A program made the position numbers and the translations under genes. From Bellilinea sp. (GTDB lineage: Bacteria; Chloroflexota; Anaerolineae; Anaerolineales; Anaerolineaceae): a DNA stretch of 64,000 bases. The notes below the pieces were generated by a model. It worked only from the letters and a program-made list of their open reading frames with translations, made no database searches and was not told the origin of the DNA. The stretch lies in the NCBI GenBank assembly GCA_026003615.1, contig BPHQ01000002.1, positions 310,001 to 374,000 of the forward strand, in the 5' to 3' direction. This document shows, in pieces, positions 35,459 to 44,893 of this stretch; position 1 is the stretch's first letter; the number at the start of each line of letters is the position of its first letter.

Positions 35459-37792
35459 ATGGCCTACAAATATTTGGGTAAAAGTTACGTCAGGCCGGAT
35501 GCCATCAATAAAGTAACCGGCAAAGCCGTATTTCTGGATGACATTCGGCTGCCGGGTATGTTACACGCCGCCATTTTACGACCGAAATATGCTCATGCCC
35601 GCATCGTCTCCATTGACACCAGCGAAGCCGAAAAATGCCCCGGCGTAGTCAAAGTGGTCACCGGCAAAGGCTGCACCTACCGCTATGGAGATAACATCCG
35701 CGACCTGGTCCCCATGGCTATTGACAAAGTCCGCCACATCGGTGAGCCGGTTGCCGCTGTCATTGCCGATACACCTCGTCACGCCTATGCAGCGCTGGAT
35801 AAAATCAAAGTGGAATACGACCCCTTGCCGGTTTACATTGATGCCCGGCAAGCCATGAGTGAGGACGCCGTCTTGATTCATGAGGAATTGGGCGAATACT
35901 GGCATCTGCCCACCCTCAACCCACAACCCGGCACCAATATCGCCAATGTCTATCACCTCAAAAAAGGGCGCGGCGAGGAAGGTTTCGAAGAAGCGGATGT
36001 CATCATCGAAGGCGAGTTCAATTACCCGTTTGGCTCCTGCGCCGCCCTTGAACCGCACGGTTCTATTGTCTGGTTCAAAGAAGACCGCACCATTGAAATC
36101 TGGTCCTCCTCAATTTGCCCCTTCATCATCCGGGATGACATTGCCCACTCCTATGGTGTGCCGGTCTCGGATGTGCGCGTCCATATTCCCGATATTGGCG
36201 GCTGCTTTGGCTACAAATCGGATATCACCGTTGAACAAACCGTTGCCTGGATAGCCAGCTTTGTCCCCGGTCGCCCGGTCAAATGGGTTGCCAGCCGCAA
36301 GGAAGACATTACCAGCACACTGCTTGCTCATGGCATTCGTACAGTGATGAAAATCGGTGCAAAACGCGATGGCAAACTCGTAGCCCTCAAAACCACGGTG
36401 TATCATTCCGGCGGCGCTTACTCCGACACCGCCGTCAATGTGACCATCGCCGCCACTCACAACTCCACCGGTCCGTACGAATTTGAACACTGCGACCTGA
36501 CCGGTTACACTGTCTATACGAACACCCCGCCGGTGGGTGCATTCCGCGGCTATGGGCATCCCGAACCACAATTTGCAACCGAGCGGATGATGGACATACT
36601 GGCGCGTAAACTGAACATGGATCCTTTTGAATTACGCGCCAAGAATTATCTGCGCGAAGGCAGCACCAATTCTCTTGGCGAGCGGATGTGGAAATCGAAC
36701 GGGGATATGCAGGCATGTGCTGAACGGGTTCAGCAAATTGTCTTTGGAAAACCCAAGGAGAAACGAGAGGATGATCAATTCTATTATGGGCGTGGTTTTG
36801 CCGCGCTGATGAAATCACCCAAAGGCGCGCCCTTCTCCACCAAAGGCTGCTACATGAAGATGAACATTGACGGCAGTGTGTCGGTCAACATGGGCGGTGC
36901 CGAAGTGGGCCAGGGATTGCGTACCGTTGTGCGCCAGATTGCTGCCGAAGCCCTCAAGATTCCACCCGAAAAAGTGCGTTGTTACAACGAAATTGACACC
37001 CAGTTCTCCCCCTACGAATGGCAAACCATTGGCTCAATGTTTACCATGCAAGGTGGACGCGCCATTGTCCGTGCTGCCGAGAAATTGATTCAAGGCTTAA
37101 AGAAAACCGCCGCTCAGGTATTGCGCACCGATGAGGACTATCTCGAATATGATGGTGAGTATGTCTACTTGCGCAGCGATCCTTCTATTCGCGTTCCAGT
37201 CACCCAACTGGCACGCGGCTATATCACCGATAACGGCATCACCATTGGCGATCTGGCTCAATCGGTTGCCGATGCCCGCCTGCCTCGCTATTCCAATCCG
37301 GATCAAAACGGGCAGGGGAATTTGGGGGTAACTTACACTTTTGGCGCTCAAGCCGCCGAAATCCGCATCGAAAAGAAAACCGGCAAAATTTATGTGGATC
37401 ACTTTGCATCCGTATTTGATGTCGGGCAGGTGATTAACCCGCTTCAAATTCGCGGCACGGTTTTGGGCGGCGTTCTAATGGGATTGGGTGCAGCGCTGTA
37501 CGAAGAGGTCAAATTCGACGAGGAAGGCCGCATCCTCAATCCACATTACTTCCAATACCACATTCCCACTTACAAAGAAGCCCCCCAGCAAACCATTGAA
37601 TTTATCGAAACACCCGATCCCATTGGGGCATTTGGCGCTCGCGGTATCGGCGAACATCCGGTGATCGGTGTTCCACCCGCCATCTTGAATGCCATCTATG
37701 ATGCAATCGGCGTAGATTTCTACGAGATTCCCGTCACTCCCGAAAAAATCAAACAAGCGCTCGAGGCCCGAATGGAAAAGGAGATTGCCTGA
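35459..37792 (+). CDS. Xanthine dehydrogenase-family molybdopterin-binding subunit
   Basis: A 777-residue large subunit of a molybdenum hydroxylase. The N-terminal a/b hammerhead domain ('KVTGKAVFLDDIRLPGMLHAAILRPKYAHARI') is followed by the molybdopterin-binding domains with 'GGCFGYKS', 'VGAFRGYGHPEPQFATERMMD', 'GGAEVGQGLRTVVRQIAAEAL', 'TIGSMFTMQGGRA' and the catalytic Glu in 'FGARGIGEHPVIGVPPAI'. It hydroxylates a heteroaromatic or aldehyde, most likely a purine given the transporter upstream. The iron-sulfur subunit follows directly. No FAD subunit gene is present in the operon. AAAGGAG precedes the ATG. Confidence 0.92.
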   Translation: MAYKYLGKSYVRPDAINKVTGKAVFLDDIRLPGMLHAAILRPKYAHARIVSIDTSEAEKCPGVVKVVTGKGCTYRYGDNIRDLVPMAIDKVRHIGEPVAAVIADTPRHAYAALDKIKVEYDPLPVYIDARQAMSEDAVLIHEELGEYWHLPTLNPQPGTNIANVYHLKKGRGEEGFEEADVIIEGEFNYPFGSCAALEPHGSIVWFKEDRTIEIWSSSICPFIIRDDIAHSYGVPVSDVRVHIPDIGGCFGYKSDITVEQTVAWIASFVPGRPVKWVASRKEDITSTLLAHGIRTVMKIGAKRDGKLVALKTTVYHSGGAYSDTAVNVTIAATHNSTGPYEFEHCDLTGYTVYTNTPPVGAFRGYGHPEPQFATERMMDILARKLNMDPFELRAKNYLREGSTNSLGERMWKSNGDMQACAERVQQIVFGKPKEKREDDQFYYGRGFAALMKSPKGAPFSTKGCYMKMNIDGSVSVNMGGAEVGQGLRTVVRQIAAEALKIPPEKVRCYNEIDTQFSPYEWQTIGSMFTMQGGRAIVRAAEKLIQGLKKTAAQVLRTDEDYLEYDGEYVYLRSDPSIRVPVTQLARGYITDNGITIGDLAQSVADARLPRYSNPDQNGQGNLGVTYTFGAQAAEIRIEKKTGKIYVDHFASVFDVGQVINPLQIRGTVLGGVLMGLGAALYEEVKFDEEGRILNPHYFQYHIPTYKEAPQQTIEFIETPDPIGAFGARGIGEHPVIGVPPAILNAIYDAIGVDFYEIPVTPEKIKQALEARMEKEIA

Positions 37793-37793
37793 A

Positions 37794-38282
37794 ATGACCG
37801 AGAAAATTTCCTTCACTATCAACGGTGAATACCGCTCCGTCGAAATTGACGAAGAGATGATGGTCATTGATGTGATCCGGGATATACTGGATCTAACCGG
37901 TACCAAACGCGGCTGCGATAATGCTACCTGCGGCACGTGTGTGATTGTGATGAACGGTAAAGCGATCAAATCCTGTAATACACCGGCAATAAAAATGCAG
38001 GGGGCAGATATTCTGACCATTGAGGGATTGGCTCAAGGCATGGAATTGCACCCCATCCAGAAAGCCATCGCCGAATCGGGAGCCGTCCAATGTGGCTTTT
38101 GTACCCCCGGTATCGTGATGGAACTTCATGCCCTGCTGGAAAGCAAACCGGATGCCAGTGAAACCGAACTTTCCAATGCCCTCAATAAACACCTGTGCCG
38201 CTGCACCGGCTACGAACCAATCCGCGACGGAGCATTGATTGCCCAACAGTTAGTCCGTGAACGCATGAGCGAAAAGGCTTGA
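37794..38282 (+). CDS. Xanthine dehydrogenase-family 2Fe-2S subunit
   Basis: A 162-residue small subunit with two [2Fe-2S] clusters. The plant-ferredoxin-like cluster uses Cys in 'KRGCDNATCGTCVIVMNGKAIKSC'; the second uses 'VQCGFCTPGIVM' and 'KHLCRCTGYEPI'. It passes electrons from the molybdenum centre. The ATG at 37794 begins one base after the large-subunit stop and has AAAAGGAG 11 bases upstream. In three-subunit enzymes the next acceptor is an FAD subunit, which is missing here. Confidence 0.94.
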   Translation: MTEKISFTINGEYRSVEIDEEMMVIDVIRDILDLTGTKRGCDNATCGTCVIVMNGKAIKSCNTPAIKMQGADILTIEGLAQGMELHPIQKAIAESGAVQCGFCTPGIVMELHALLESKPDASETELSNALNKHLCRCTGYEPIRDGALIAQQLVRERMSEKA

Positions 38283-38290
38283 AAATCAAA

Positions 38291-38325
38291 ATCCTGCCCG
38301 TAGAACTTACGGGCAGGATAATTTT
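38291..38325 (+). terminator. Hairpin/terminator between small subunit and amidohydrolase
   Basis: ATCCTGCCCGTA (38291-38302) pairs with TACGGGCAGGAT (38308-38319), followed by AATTTTAT. It may be a partial terminator, because the amidohydrolase starts 25 bases later with no clear separate promoter. Confidence 0.7.
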
Positions 38326-38350
38326 ATAATTTTACTCTCTGGAGGGAACA

Positions 38351-39556
38351 ATGACATTGGATTACCTGATCAAGAACGCCAAAACCCGCTTTTCAGGAAA
38401 TGAAGTAGTTCAAATCGGTATTAAGGATGGCAAAATTACTGCGATTGCGCCAAAAATCGAGGGGGACGCAAAGCAGATACTGGATGCCGATGGACATCTG
38501 GTGACCGAATCGTTCGTTAACGGGCATCTGCACCTCTGCAAGGTCTATACTCTTTCCATGATGGACGACGAAGCCCTGGGAGCCTACACAGGCGAGGCGA
38601 TGGGCGGGGCAATGACCGCTATTGAACTGGCTGCCCGCGTCAAAGAAAAATACGACGAATCCTGGATTATTGAAAATGTTCGCAAAGCGGTCAAACTCGC
38701 CATCCGTTTTGGTAACACTCACATTCGTGCTTTTGCCGATACCGACACCAAAGCCCGTTTGGAAGGGGTAAAAGCCCTCATCCGCGCACGCGAGGAATTC
38801 AGAGGTAAAGTGGATATTCAGGTTGTCGCTTTTCCGCAAGACGGCGTGGTGCGCGACCCCGGCGCAGAGGAGTACATCGAAGAAGCCCTCAAACTGGGTG
38901 CGGATGTGGTTGGTGGCATTCCGTGGATTGAATACACCGACGCTGATGCCCAGGAACACATTGACCGCATGTTTGCTCTGGCGAAGAAATACAACAAACC
39001 GGTTTCCATGCTGATTGACGATGCCGGTGATCCCACCCTGCGCACGCTCGAAATGCTGGCCGTCAAGACGATCAAAGAAGGTTGGGAAGGACGCGTGACC
39101 GCTCAACATGCCCGCGCCATGGCACTTTATCCGGAGCCATATTACCGGAAGATCGAATACCTGCTCAAGCGCGCTCAAATTGGTGTGGTTTCGGACCCGC
39201 AGACCGGACCGCTATATGCCCGCGTCAAGTCGCTTTATAAGGCGGGGGTGCGCGTTGCCCTTGGGCAGGATGATATTGCCGATGCCTATTACCCGTTTGG
39301 ACGCAATAACATGCTGGAAGTAGCCTTCCTTGCCGCTCACCTGATGTGGATGACCAGCCGCGAAGAATTGGAAATTCTCTACGACCTGATTACCACCAAC
39401 GCTGCTCTGGCCTTGAACATCCCCAATTACGGTCTCAAAGCCGGCTGCACTGCCGACCTGGTCATCTTGAATGCGGGTTCGGTGTGGGAAGCCATATGGA
39501 ATCACGAAGCCCCGTTGCACGTCTTCAAAGACGGTGTGGAAATCACAGAAAAGTAA
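38351..39556 (+). CDS. Cytosine-deaminase-like amidohydrolase
   Basis: A 401-residue amidohydrolase of the CodA branch, seen from 'HLVTESFVNGHLHLCKVYT' (HxH metal pair), 'GRVTAQHARAM', 'GVRVALGQDDIADAYYPFGRNNMLEVAFLAAHL' and 'NYGLKAGCTADLVILNA'. Compared from memory with E. coli CodA, the HxH pair, the His of the 'HTTAM'-type motif and the Asp of 'GxDD' remain, but the 'HCDE' motif that supplies a metal-ligand His and catalytic Glu reads 'LIDD', and the Asp after HLH is Cys. It may deaminate a different base or hydrolyse another ring amide. GGAGGGAAC precedes the ATG. Confidence 0.82.
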   Translation: MTLDYLIKNAKTRFSGNEVVQIGIKDGKITAIAPKIEGDAKQILDADGHLVTESFVNGHLHLCKVYTLSMMDDEALGAYTGEAMGGAMTAIELAARVKEKYDESWIIENVRKAVKLAIRFGNTHIRAFADTDTKARLEGVKALIRAREEFRGKVDIQVVAFPQDGVVRDPGAEEYIEEALKLGADVVGGIPWIEYTDADAQEHIDRMFALAKKYNKPVSMLIDDAGDPTLRTLEMLAVKTIKEGWEGRVTAQHARAMALYPEPYYRKIEYLLKRAQIGVVSDPQTGPLYARVKSLYKAGVRVALGQDDIADAYYPFGRNNMLEVAFLAAHLMWMTSREELEILYDLITTNAALALNIPNYGLKAGCTADLVILNAGSVWEAIWNHEAPLHVFKDGVEITEK

Positions 39557-39579
39557 GCTGTATCTCAGCTCTCAAATGA

Positions 39580-39614
39580 CAATCGGCGGAGAATGAAACT
39601 CCGCCGATTGCTCT
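39580..39614. terminator. Intrinsic terminator between convergent genes
   Basis: CAATCGGCGGAG (39580-39591) pairs with CTCCGCCGATTG (39599-39610), followed by CTCTTATTT. It ends the nucleobase operon and may also serve the convergent chemoreceptor gene. Confidence 0.85.
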
Positions 39615-39630
39615 TATTTGCGGTAAAACC

Positions 39631-41985
39631 TTATTCCGAAACCTTGAATTGCCTCACCAGACCGCGCAGCGAAGCAGCCATCTGCGAAAGTGACACCGCA
39701 GCTTTGGTCACATCCTGCACCTGTTGGCTCATCTCACGAGCCGCCGCGCTGATTTCCTCAATAGAAGCGTTGGTTTCTTCATTGATGCTGGCAATCATCT
39801 CCATGGCTTCGGATACTTCTGTCGAGTTGGCCGACATTTCCTCGGTCGAGGCAATATTTTCCTCCACCACCGAAGATACCGAATCCATGACATCAATCAA
39901 CTCGTGTGAGAAGCTGGAAATCTGCTTAACCGCTGAGGCAATCCCCTCGGCTTGCTGACGCACCTGCTGAATGACGTCTAAAATACGCATCAGTGCCTCG
40001 CTGGATTGATGAGTCTGAGCCACCCCGTTTTCCACCTCTCTGGCGCTCAGGCTCATTGCCTCGACTGCCTCCTGAACCGTCTTTTGAATTTCGGTTACCA
40101 GATCGCCAATCTGGCGCGTGGCCTGTGCGGAACGCTCCGCCAGTTTGCGGACTTCATCTGCCACAACGGCGAAACCCTTGCCGTGCTCGCCGGCACGAGC
40201 CGCTTCAATAGCAGCATTGAGCGCCAGCAGGTTGGTTTGATTGGCAATGTCTTCAATCGTTTCCAAAATCACGCTGATCTGCTGAGAGCGTTCACCCATA
40301 TCTTTGACCCGTTCCATGGAAAGGTCAACTTTTTCTTTGATAAGGCGCATCCCATGGATCATCTGGTTGAGTGTTTCCGCGCTGCTCTGGGCTACCTCCG
40401 CGGCGCTGATTGCATTTTGCGCACCTTCTGTGGCTGTTTCGGCAACGCTCTGCATTTTCTCACCCATCTGGTTGGAAACCTGCGAAGCGGAGGTCACGGC
40501 ACGAGCCTGTTCCTGTGCGCCTTTGGCAACCCCGTCAATCGCATTCGCCATCTGGTGGACTGAACTGACTGTGCGCTGTACCGACTCAGCCTGTTGAGAA
40601 GACCCCATGGCAATCTGCTGCATGGTTTGAGCAATCTGATCCGAAGCCAGGCGCACCTGTTCGGCAAAATTAGCCAGTTCCGCCGAGGCTTGGTCCAGCT
40701 CATCCGAACTCTGAGTAAGGCGGAAAACGGTAGATTTCAGGCTGGAAATCATTGTTGAAAACGCATTTCCCAAACCATCCCGCTCGGAGCGTGGCTTGAC
40801 CGATATACTCAAATCTCCCGTCGCCAGCCGGTTGGCAACCTCGATCATTTCGGTAAAGTAACCGATCAAACGCCGGAAAGATCGTCCAACGGTTCCTAAT
40901 TCATCTTTGCGGTGATAGATCGCTTCCAGCTGTTTCTGCTGGGCTTCGGAGAAGGACAAATCACCATCCGCCAGTTGATCCGCCGCTTTTTCGATTACTC
41001 CCAGCGGGCGGGTGATGGTATTTGCAATGAACAAAGCCGCACCAAGGCTGATTGCCAGCAATACCAGCGTAGCAATCACGGCCGTGATTAAAGTCTGACG
41101 AACCTGCTCGGCTACCCCGGCTGTACTCATGAACACCGTGATGGTGGCCTGTTCACCCGCACTGGTTTTAACCGGGTAAACAACCCGCAGAGCATTGGAA
41201 ATTTCGTCAACAATAACCTCACCACTGCTTAACGCTTCTTCAACGCTCTCTTCCCAATCCGTACCCAGTAAATCGGATTGAGAGAAACCCTGACGGGCAC
41301 TGAAAACAACCGGCTGCCCGCCTGTTTTTACAGCCACTGCATTCACGTCCTTGACAGAAACTGTTTGTTCCACCAGTGTTTGCAGATTCATGCTGCGGGT
41401 TACCTCATCCAGGTAGGTTGCTTCAACTCCGACCTGGATAATACGCGGGCTGTCCACACCCGAAACGCCGACATACTTGTAAAGTTTTGAGTCTAATTCC
41501 CGTACCTGTGCCGATTGAACAACCTGACCGTTCGTTTGTTGCAGTAACTGGTAGAAAATATAAGCCTGGGGTTGTTCGTTCGGATCCGGACTGAAAGCGA
41601 AGGGGACATCAATGTTGGAATAAACCACTGTTCCGGTATCGTCCGTGATCCAGAATTCTTTGAGGTCTGTCGTGTCCACAATAGCGCGCAGCATTTCTTC
41701 GATTTGACTTTCACTCATACCGGCTTTGAGCGCTGCATCAATCAAGTAAGCCGAGATTCTGGCCTGGGTGACCATTTGTTGTCCGACTATCCGGTCAACT
41801 TCGCCGGGAATACGGTTGGCAAAATCAACCGAATGGGCAAACATTTCTGCCAGTGCAACAGCATTGGAACGCGTCTGTTCCAACAAGGACTGCCGCGCCC
41901 GTGTGACCATCCAGGCTGTATTGACCCCCATCACAAACACGAGTATCAAAGTGATGATCACGATCAAACGATCTCTGAATTTCAT
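39631..41985 (-). CDS. Methyl-accepting chemotaxis protein
   Basis: A 784-residue transmembrane chemoreceptor. TM1 is at about 8-27; an extracytoplasmic sensor with PAS/Cache-like elements covers about 30-295; TM2 is at about 299-321, followed by a HAMP domain ('[23 protein letters not shown]') and a second HAMP-like stretch near 370-410 ('[15 protein letters not shown]'). The signalling hairpin tip is '[41 protein letters not shown]'. It signals to CheA/CheW, which are not in the window. The ATG at 41985 has AGAGGAAC upstream; 22 earlier codons are dismissed. Confidence 0.92.
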   Translation of the reverse strand: MKFRDRLIVIITLILVFVMGVNTAWMVTRARQSLLEQTRSNAVALAEMFAHSVDFANRIPGEVDRIVGQQMVTQARISAYLIDAALKAGMSESQIEEMLRAIVDTTDLKEFWITDDTGTVVYSNIDVPFAFSPDPNEQPQAYIFYQLLQQTNGQVVQSAQVRELDSKLYKYVGVSGVDSPRIIQVGVEATYLDEVTRSMNLQTLVEQTVSVKDVNAVAVKTGGQPVVFSARQGFSQSDLLGTDWEESVEEALSSGEVIVDEISNALRVVYPVKTSAGEQATITVFMSTAGVAEQVRQTLITAVIATLVLLAISLGAALFIANTITRPLGVIEKAADQLADGDLSFSEAQQKQLEAIYHRKDELGTVGRSFRRLIGYFTEMIEVANRLATGDLSISVKPRSERDGLGNAFSTMISSLKSTVFRLTQSSDELDQASAELANFAEQVRLASDQIAQTMQQIAMGSSQQAESVQRTVSSVHQMANAIDGVAKGAQEQARAVTSASQVSNQMGEKMQSVAETATEGAQNAISAAEVAQSSAETLNQMIHGMRLIKEKVDLSMERVKDMGERSQQISVILETIEDIANQTNLLALNAAIEAARAGEHGKGFAVVADEVRKLAERSAQATRQIGDLVTEIQKTVQEAVEAMSLSAREVENGVAQTHQSSEALMRILDVIQQVRQQAEGIASAVKQISSFSHELIDVMDSVSSVVEENIASTEEMSANSTEVSEAMEMIASINEETNASIEEISAAAREMSQQVQDVTKAAVSLSQMAASLRGLVRQFKVSE

Positions 41986-42161
41986 GGTTCCTCTCTGTTG
42001 AAATAAAGTAATGATTGTATGACAACCGCAACATATCATGCGCCGTTTCATCTATTTTGACCATAAGGATGGAGTAAAAGATGGATAAAAAAGAGATAAA
42101 TTTTCCGAGAGGAAAATCGTGGTATAGTTTGTATTAGCAAACCATTTGACGGAGGAATATT

Positions 42162-42662
42162 GTGGAAGATCGCAAAGATCATCTGCGCAGGATTGTCGTT
42201 GAAGCCACTGCCACTTCCATTGAAAAATGGCGCAAGCAGGTCATTGCCGGCCAACCGGAAACCGGTCGTATGTTCGCCTTTATCAGCGACGAGGGCAACT
42301 ATATTCCCGGTGGAGAAGGCACGGCTCCTACACCGCTGACCTATTTTGTCTCCGGCATGGCGCTCTGACTGATCTCTCACGTGACGCAGGTTGCGTCCAA
42401 AAAGAGATTGAACATTCGTAAAGAAACCGTCAAGGTAACCGCTCATTTTCGGGAACAAGGCTCAGTGTTACGCGGGGATGCAGAGGCTTTTTGTGATGGC
42501 TTTGAGGTCGAGATGCAAATCGAATCGGACGAACCCCTGCCGGTCATCCAGGACCTGGTTCGCCTAGCCCGACGGATGTGTTTTACCGAAGTTGCTTTGA
42601 CAAACAACACCCCCATTACGGTCACTGCAAAACTGAACGGAAATCCTCTCGAGCAGGATTAA
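42162..42662 (+). CDS. OsmC/Ohr-family selenoprotein with in-frame TGA (predicted Sec69)
   Basis: One 166-codon gene interrupted by a single in-frame TGA at 42366-42368. Both halves are in the same frame and together give a full OsmC-family domain: 'MFAFISDEGNYIPGGEGTAPTPLTYFVSGMAL', then TGA, then 'LISHVTQVASKKRLNI' and 'GSVLRGDAEAFCDGFEVEMQI...RLARRMCFTEVAL'. OsmC/Ohr proteins reduce peroxides with two cysteines; the first lies exactly where TGA stands, the second is Cys140. A SECIS-like hairpin starts three bases after TGA. Selenocysteine insertion is therefore the simplest reading. The start is GTG with GGAGGA upstream. It is divergent from the chemoreceptor. Without Sec the product would be a useless 68-residue fragment. 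Confidence 0.85.
42372..42408 (+). promoter_or_regulatory. Bacterial SECIS-like element within the OsmC gene
   Basis: Lower stem ATCTCT (42372-42377) with AGAGAT (42403-42408); internal loop CACGT/CAAAAA; upper stem GACGCA (42383-42388) with TGCGTC (42392-42397); apical loop GGT (AGGTT if the last A-T is open). The loop G is 21 bases after the TGA. E. coli fdhF SECIS likewise has GCAGGU in its apical loop at about this distance. All pairings are perfect although the stretch is protein-coding. Confidence 0.82.
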
Positions 42663-42792
42663 GACTTTTCAGGATGGTGTTTCTCCTGAAATCAACCTTC
42701 TCCGAGAGTTATTGAAAGCAGGGTTGTGCCATAATAAAAACATCAAATGCTCTTTCAAATCCCAAACTCTGGCAAGCTTTGCGAGGCAGACC

Positions 42793-44886
42793 ATGGATGC
42801 AATATTTTATCCGCGCAGTATTGTCGTGGCGGGGGTTTCGGATAAGCCGGATAATCTCGCTCGTCATATAGCCAGCAACCTGATCGAATTTGGTTACAGG
42901 GGGCAACTCTATTTATTAGGACGATCCGGCGGGCAGATTCTGGATCGTCCTATTTATTCATCTGTCACTCAATTACCTCCCAACATTGATCTGGCGGTCA
43001 TTCTTACCCCGGCGGCTACTGTGCCGGGTTTGATGGATGAGTTAGGGGCGGCCGGTGTGCGTTACGCGGTCATCGAATCGGCTGGCTTCAGCGAATTTTC
43101 CGAAGAGGGCGCAAAACTGGAAGAAGATCTATGCCGGATTGCCCACAAATGGGGAATGCGTCTTGTCGGGCCGAATTGTCTCGGTATTATTTGCACCAAT
43201 AGCGGTATCTGTACGTTTTTTATCCCAACCGCCCCTGCAGAAATTCCTCCCGGCCGTGTTTCACTGGTTTCACAAAGCGGCGGCGTCGTTATGACGTGTA
43301 TTGACTTGCTCGCCGCTGCTGGACTGGGAATTGCGAAATCGGTCAGTGTGGGCAATAAAGTTGACCTTAAAGAAAGCGACTACCTTCACTACTTCATCGA
43401 GGATAAGGCTACTGAAGTGATTTTGCTCTACCTCGAAAGTATCGTCGAAGGCCGTCGGCTGGTAGAACTGGCTGCCCAATCTCCCAAACCGGTGATCGTC
43501 TATAAATCCAATACCAGTCAGGCCAGCGCTCAAATTGCCCAATCTCATACGGCTGCTCTGGCAAATGACGAGGCAATTGTCAATGCAGCGTTCCGGCAAT
43601 TTGGCATAACCCGTGCAATGACCTTCCGGGAAATGATGATTTACAGTAAGGGCTTTACGCTGCCACCCGTACGCGGCAATCGCTTGGGGGTATTTTCACG
43701 ATCAGGTGGACATGCAATCATTGCGGTGGATTGCGCCAGCCAGTTCGGTTTTGAACTGCCCCCTTACAGCGACGCATTAATCGAAGTGGCAAAGCCCTTT
43801 TTCCGCGTAAATGTTATTGAGCGGATGAACCCGCTGGATTTGGGAACTGTCTTTAATTTTGAGGCCTATCCGGTGCTTATCGAGGAAGCCATTAAGCTCG
43901 ATCAAGCCGATGCCTTCCTGTTGATTTTCAATTATCGCCGCGAGACGATCTCTACCGCCCGCACCGTGGCAGAAAAGATCAAGGCAATCAGCCAGCAGTA
44001 TCAAATCCCCATTGCGTTATGCTACTTTACCGAGGCCGACGAAGTTAACTTTCTGGAGAAAAACTTAGGGTTTCCGCTTTTCAGTGAAGTCCATGAAGCC
44101 GTTCAGGCACTGGCTGCCTCACGGGATTACCATCATCGGGTGGAATTGTTACGCACGGCTCAACACCAACCGCCCGCAATTTCCCTGCCAAAGGATGCTC
44201 CCGGCAAAGCCCAATGGGTTTTCAACCACACCAACTCGGCTGTCCTCCCCCTTGATCAGGCCATCCGGGTATGCGAGGCCTATGGTCTTCCGGTTGCGCC
44301 CTGGGCCACCGTGTACAATCTCTCGCAGGCAGTTGAGGCTTCTGCGCGCATCGGCTACCCGGTTGCAGTCAAAGCCATTTCCGAACAGGCAACCCACAAA
44401 ACCGATGTGGGAGGCATCGCCTTGAACATCCCCGATCAGGTTCTGCTGGCAGCCGCCATTCTGGAAATGGGAGAACGGTTTGAGCAGCAAGGGCTTGAAC
44501 CACCGGAACAATTTCTGATCCAGAAAATGCTGAGCGGCGGCAGAGAGGTAATCCTTGGTGGAAAACGAGATCCTTCTTTCGGGCCTGTCTTATTGCTGGG
44601 TCTCGGCGGCATTTACGCTGAAGCCCTGCAGGATGTTTCGATGCGGCTTGCCCCGTTAACTCATCTGGACGTTGAAGAAATGCTGGAAGAGCTGCGCGCT
44701 GCCCGTCTGCTACACGGTATCCGCGGCCAGCCACCTGCCGACCGTTCAGCCATCATAGATGCAATGTTACGGCTGTCTCAAATGATGGTGGACAACGAGG
44801 AGATTCTGGAAATTGACCTCAATCCCGCCCTGGTGTTTGAACATGGGTTACAGGTGGTAGATGCACGCCTCATCCTGAAGTCCTGA
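42793..44886 (+). CDS. ADP-forming acyl-CoA synthetase (fused alpha-beta)
   Basis: A 697-residue acetate/acyl-CoA ligase (ADP-forming). Residues 1-130 are a CoA-binding Rossmann domain ('DAIFYPRSIVVAGVSDKPDNLAR', 'AVIESAGFSE'). The succinyl-CoA-ligase-like domains follow ('LVGPNCLGIICTNSG', 'SLVSQSGGVVMTCIDLLAA') with the phospho-His in 'AQSHTAALANDEA', and a C-terminal ATP-grasp domain from about 480 ('GYPVAVKAISEQATHKTDVGGI', 'GGREVILGGKRDPSFGPVLLLGLGGIYAEAL'). It conserves acyl-CoA energy as ATP during fermentation; the acid is unknown. The ATG at 42793 has GCGAGG upstream; 27 earlier codons are dismissed. Confidence 0.88.
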   Translation: MDAIFYPRSIVVAGVSDKPDNLARHIASNLIEFGYRGQLYLLGRSGGQILDRPIYSSVTQLPPNIDLAVILTPAATVPGLMDELGAAGVRYAVIESAGFSEFSEEGAKLEEDLCRIAHKWGMRLVGPNCLGIICTNSGICTFFIPTAPAEIPPGRVSLVSQSGGVVMTCIDLLAAAGLGIAKSVSVGNKVDLKESDYLHYFIEDKATEVILLYLESIVEGRRLVELAAQSPKPVIVYKSNTSQASAQIAQSHTAALANDEAIVNAAFRQFGITRAMTFREMMIYSKGFTLPPVRGNRLGVFSRSGGHAIIAVDCASQFGFELPPYSDALIEVAKPFFRVNVIERMNPLDLGTVFNFEAYPVLIEEAIKLDQADAFLLIFNYRRETISTARTVAEKIKAISQQYQIPIALCYFTEADEVNFLEKNLGFPLFSEVHEAVQALAASRDYHHRVELLRTAQHQPPAISLPKDAPGKAQWVFNHTNSAVLPLDQAIRVCEAYGLPVAPWATVYNLSQAVEASARIGYPVAVKAISEQATHKTDVGGIALNIPDQVLLAAAILEMGERFEQQGLEPPEQFLIQKMLSGGREVILGGKRDPSFGPVLLLGLGGIYAEALQDVSMRLAPLTHLDVEEMLEELRAARLLHGIRGQPPADRSAIIDAMLRLSQMMVDNEEILEIDLNPALVFEHGLQVVDARLILKS

Positions 44887-44893
44887 TGCACCA

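Noticed and set aside
42366-42368. The OsmC gene as a pseudogene broken by a nonsense mutation or frameshift
   Set aside because: Both halves are in the same frame, no other damage is seen, the TGA replaces exactly the catalytic Cys, and a well-formed hairpin follows. Selenocysteine is the better explanation, although genome-level confirmation is lacking.
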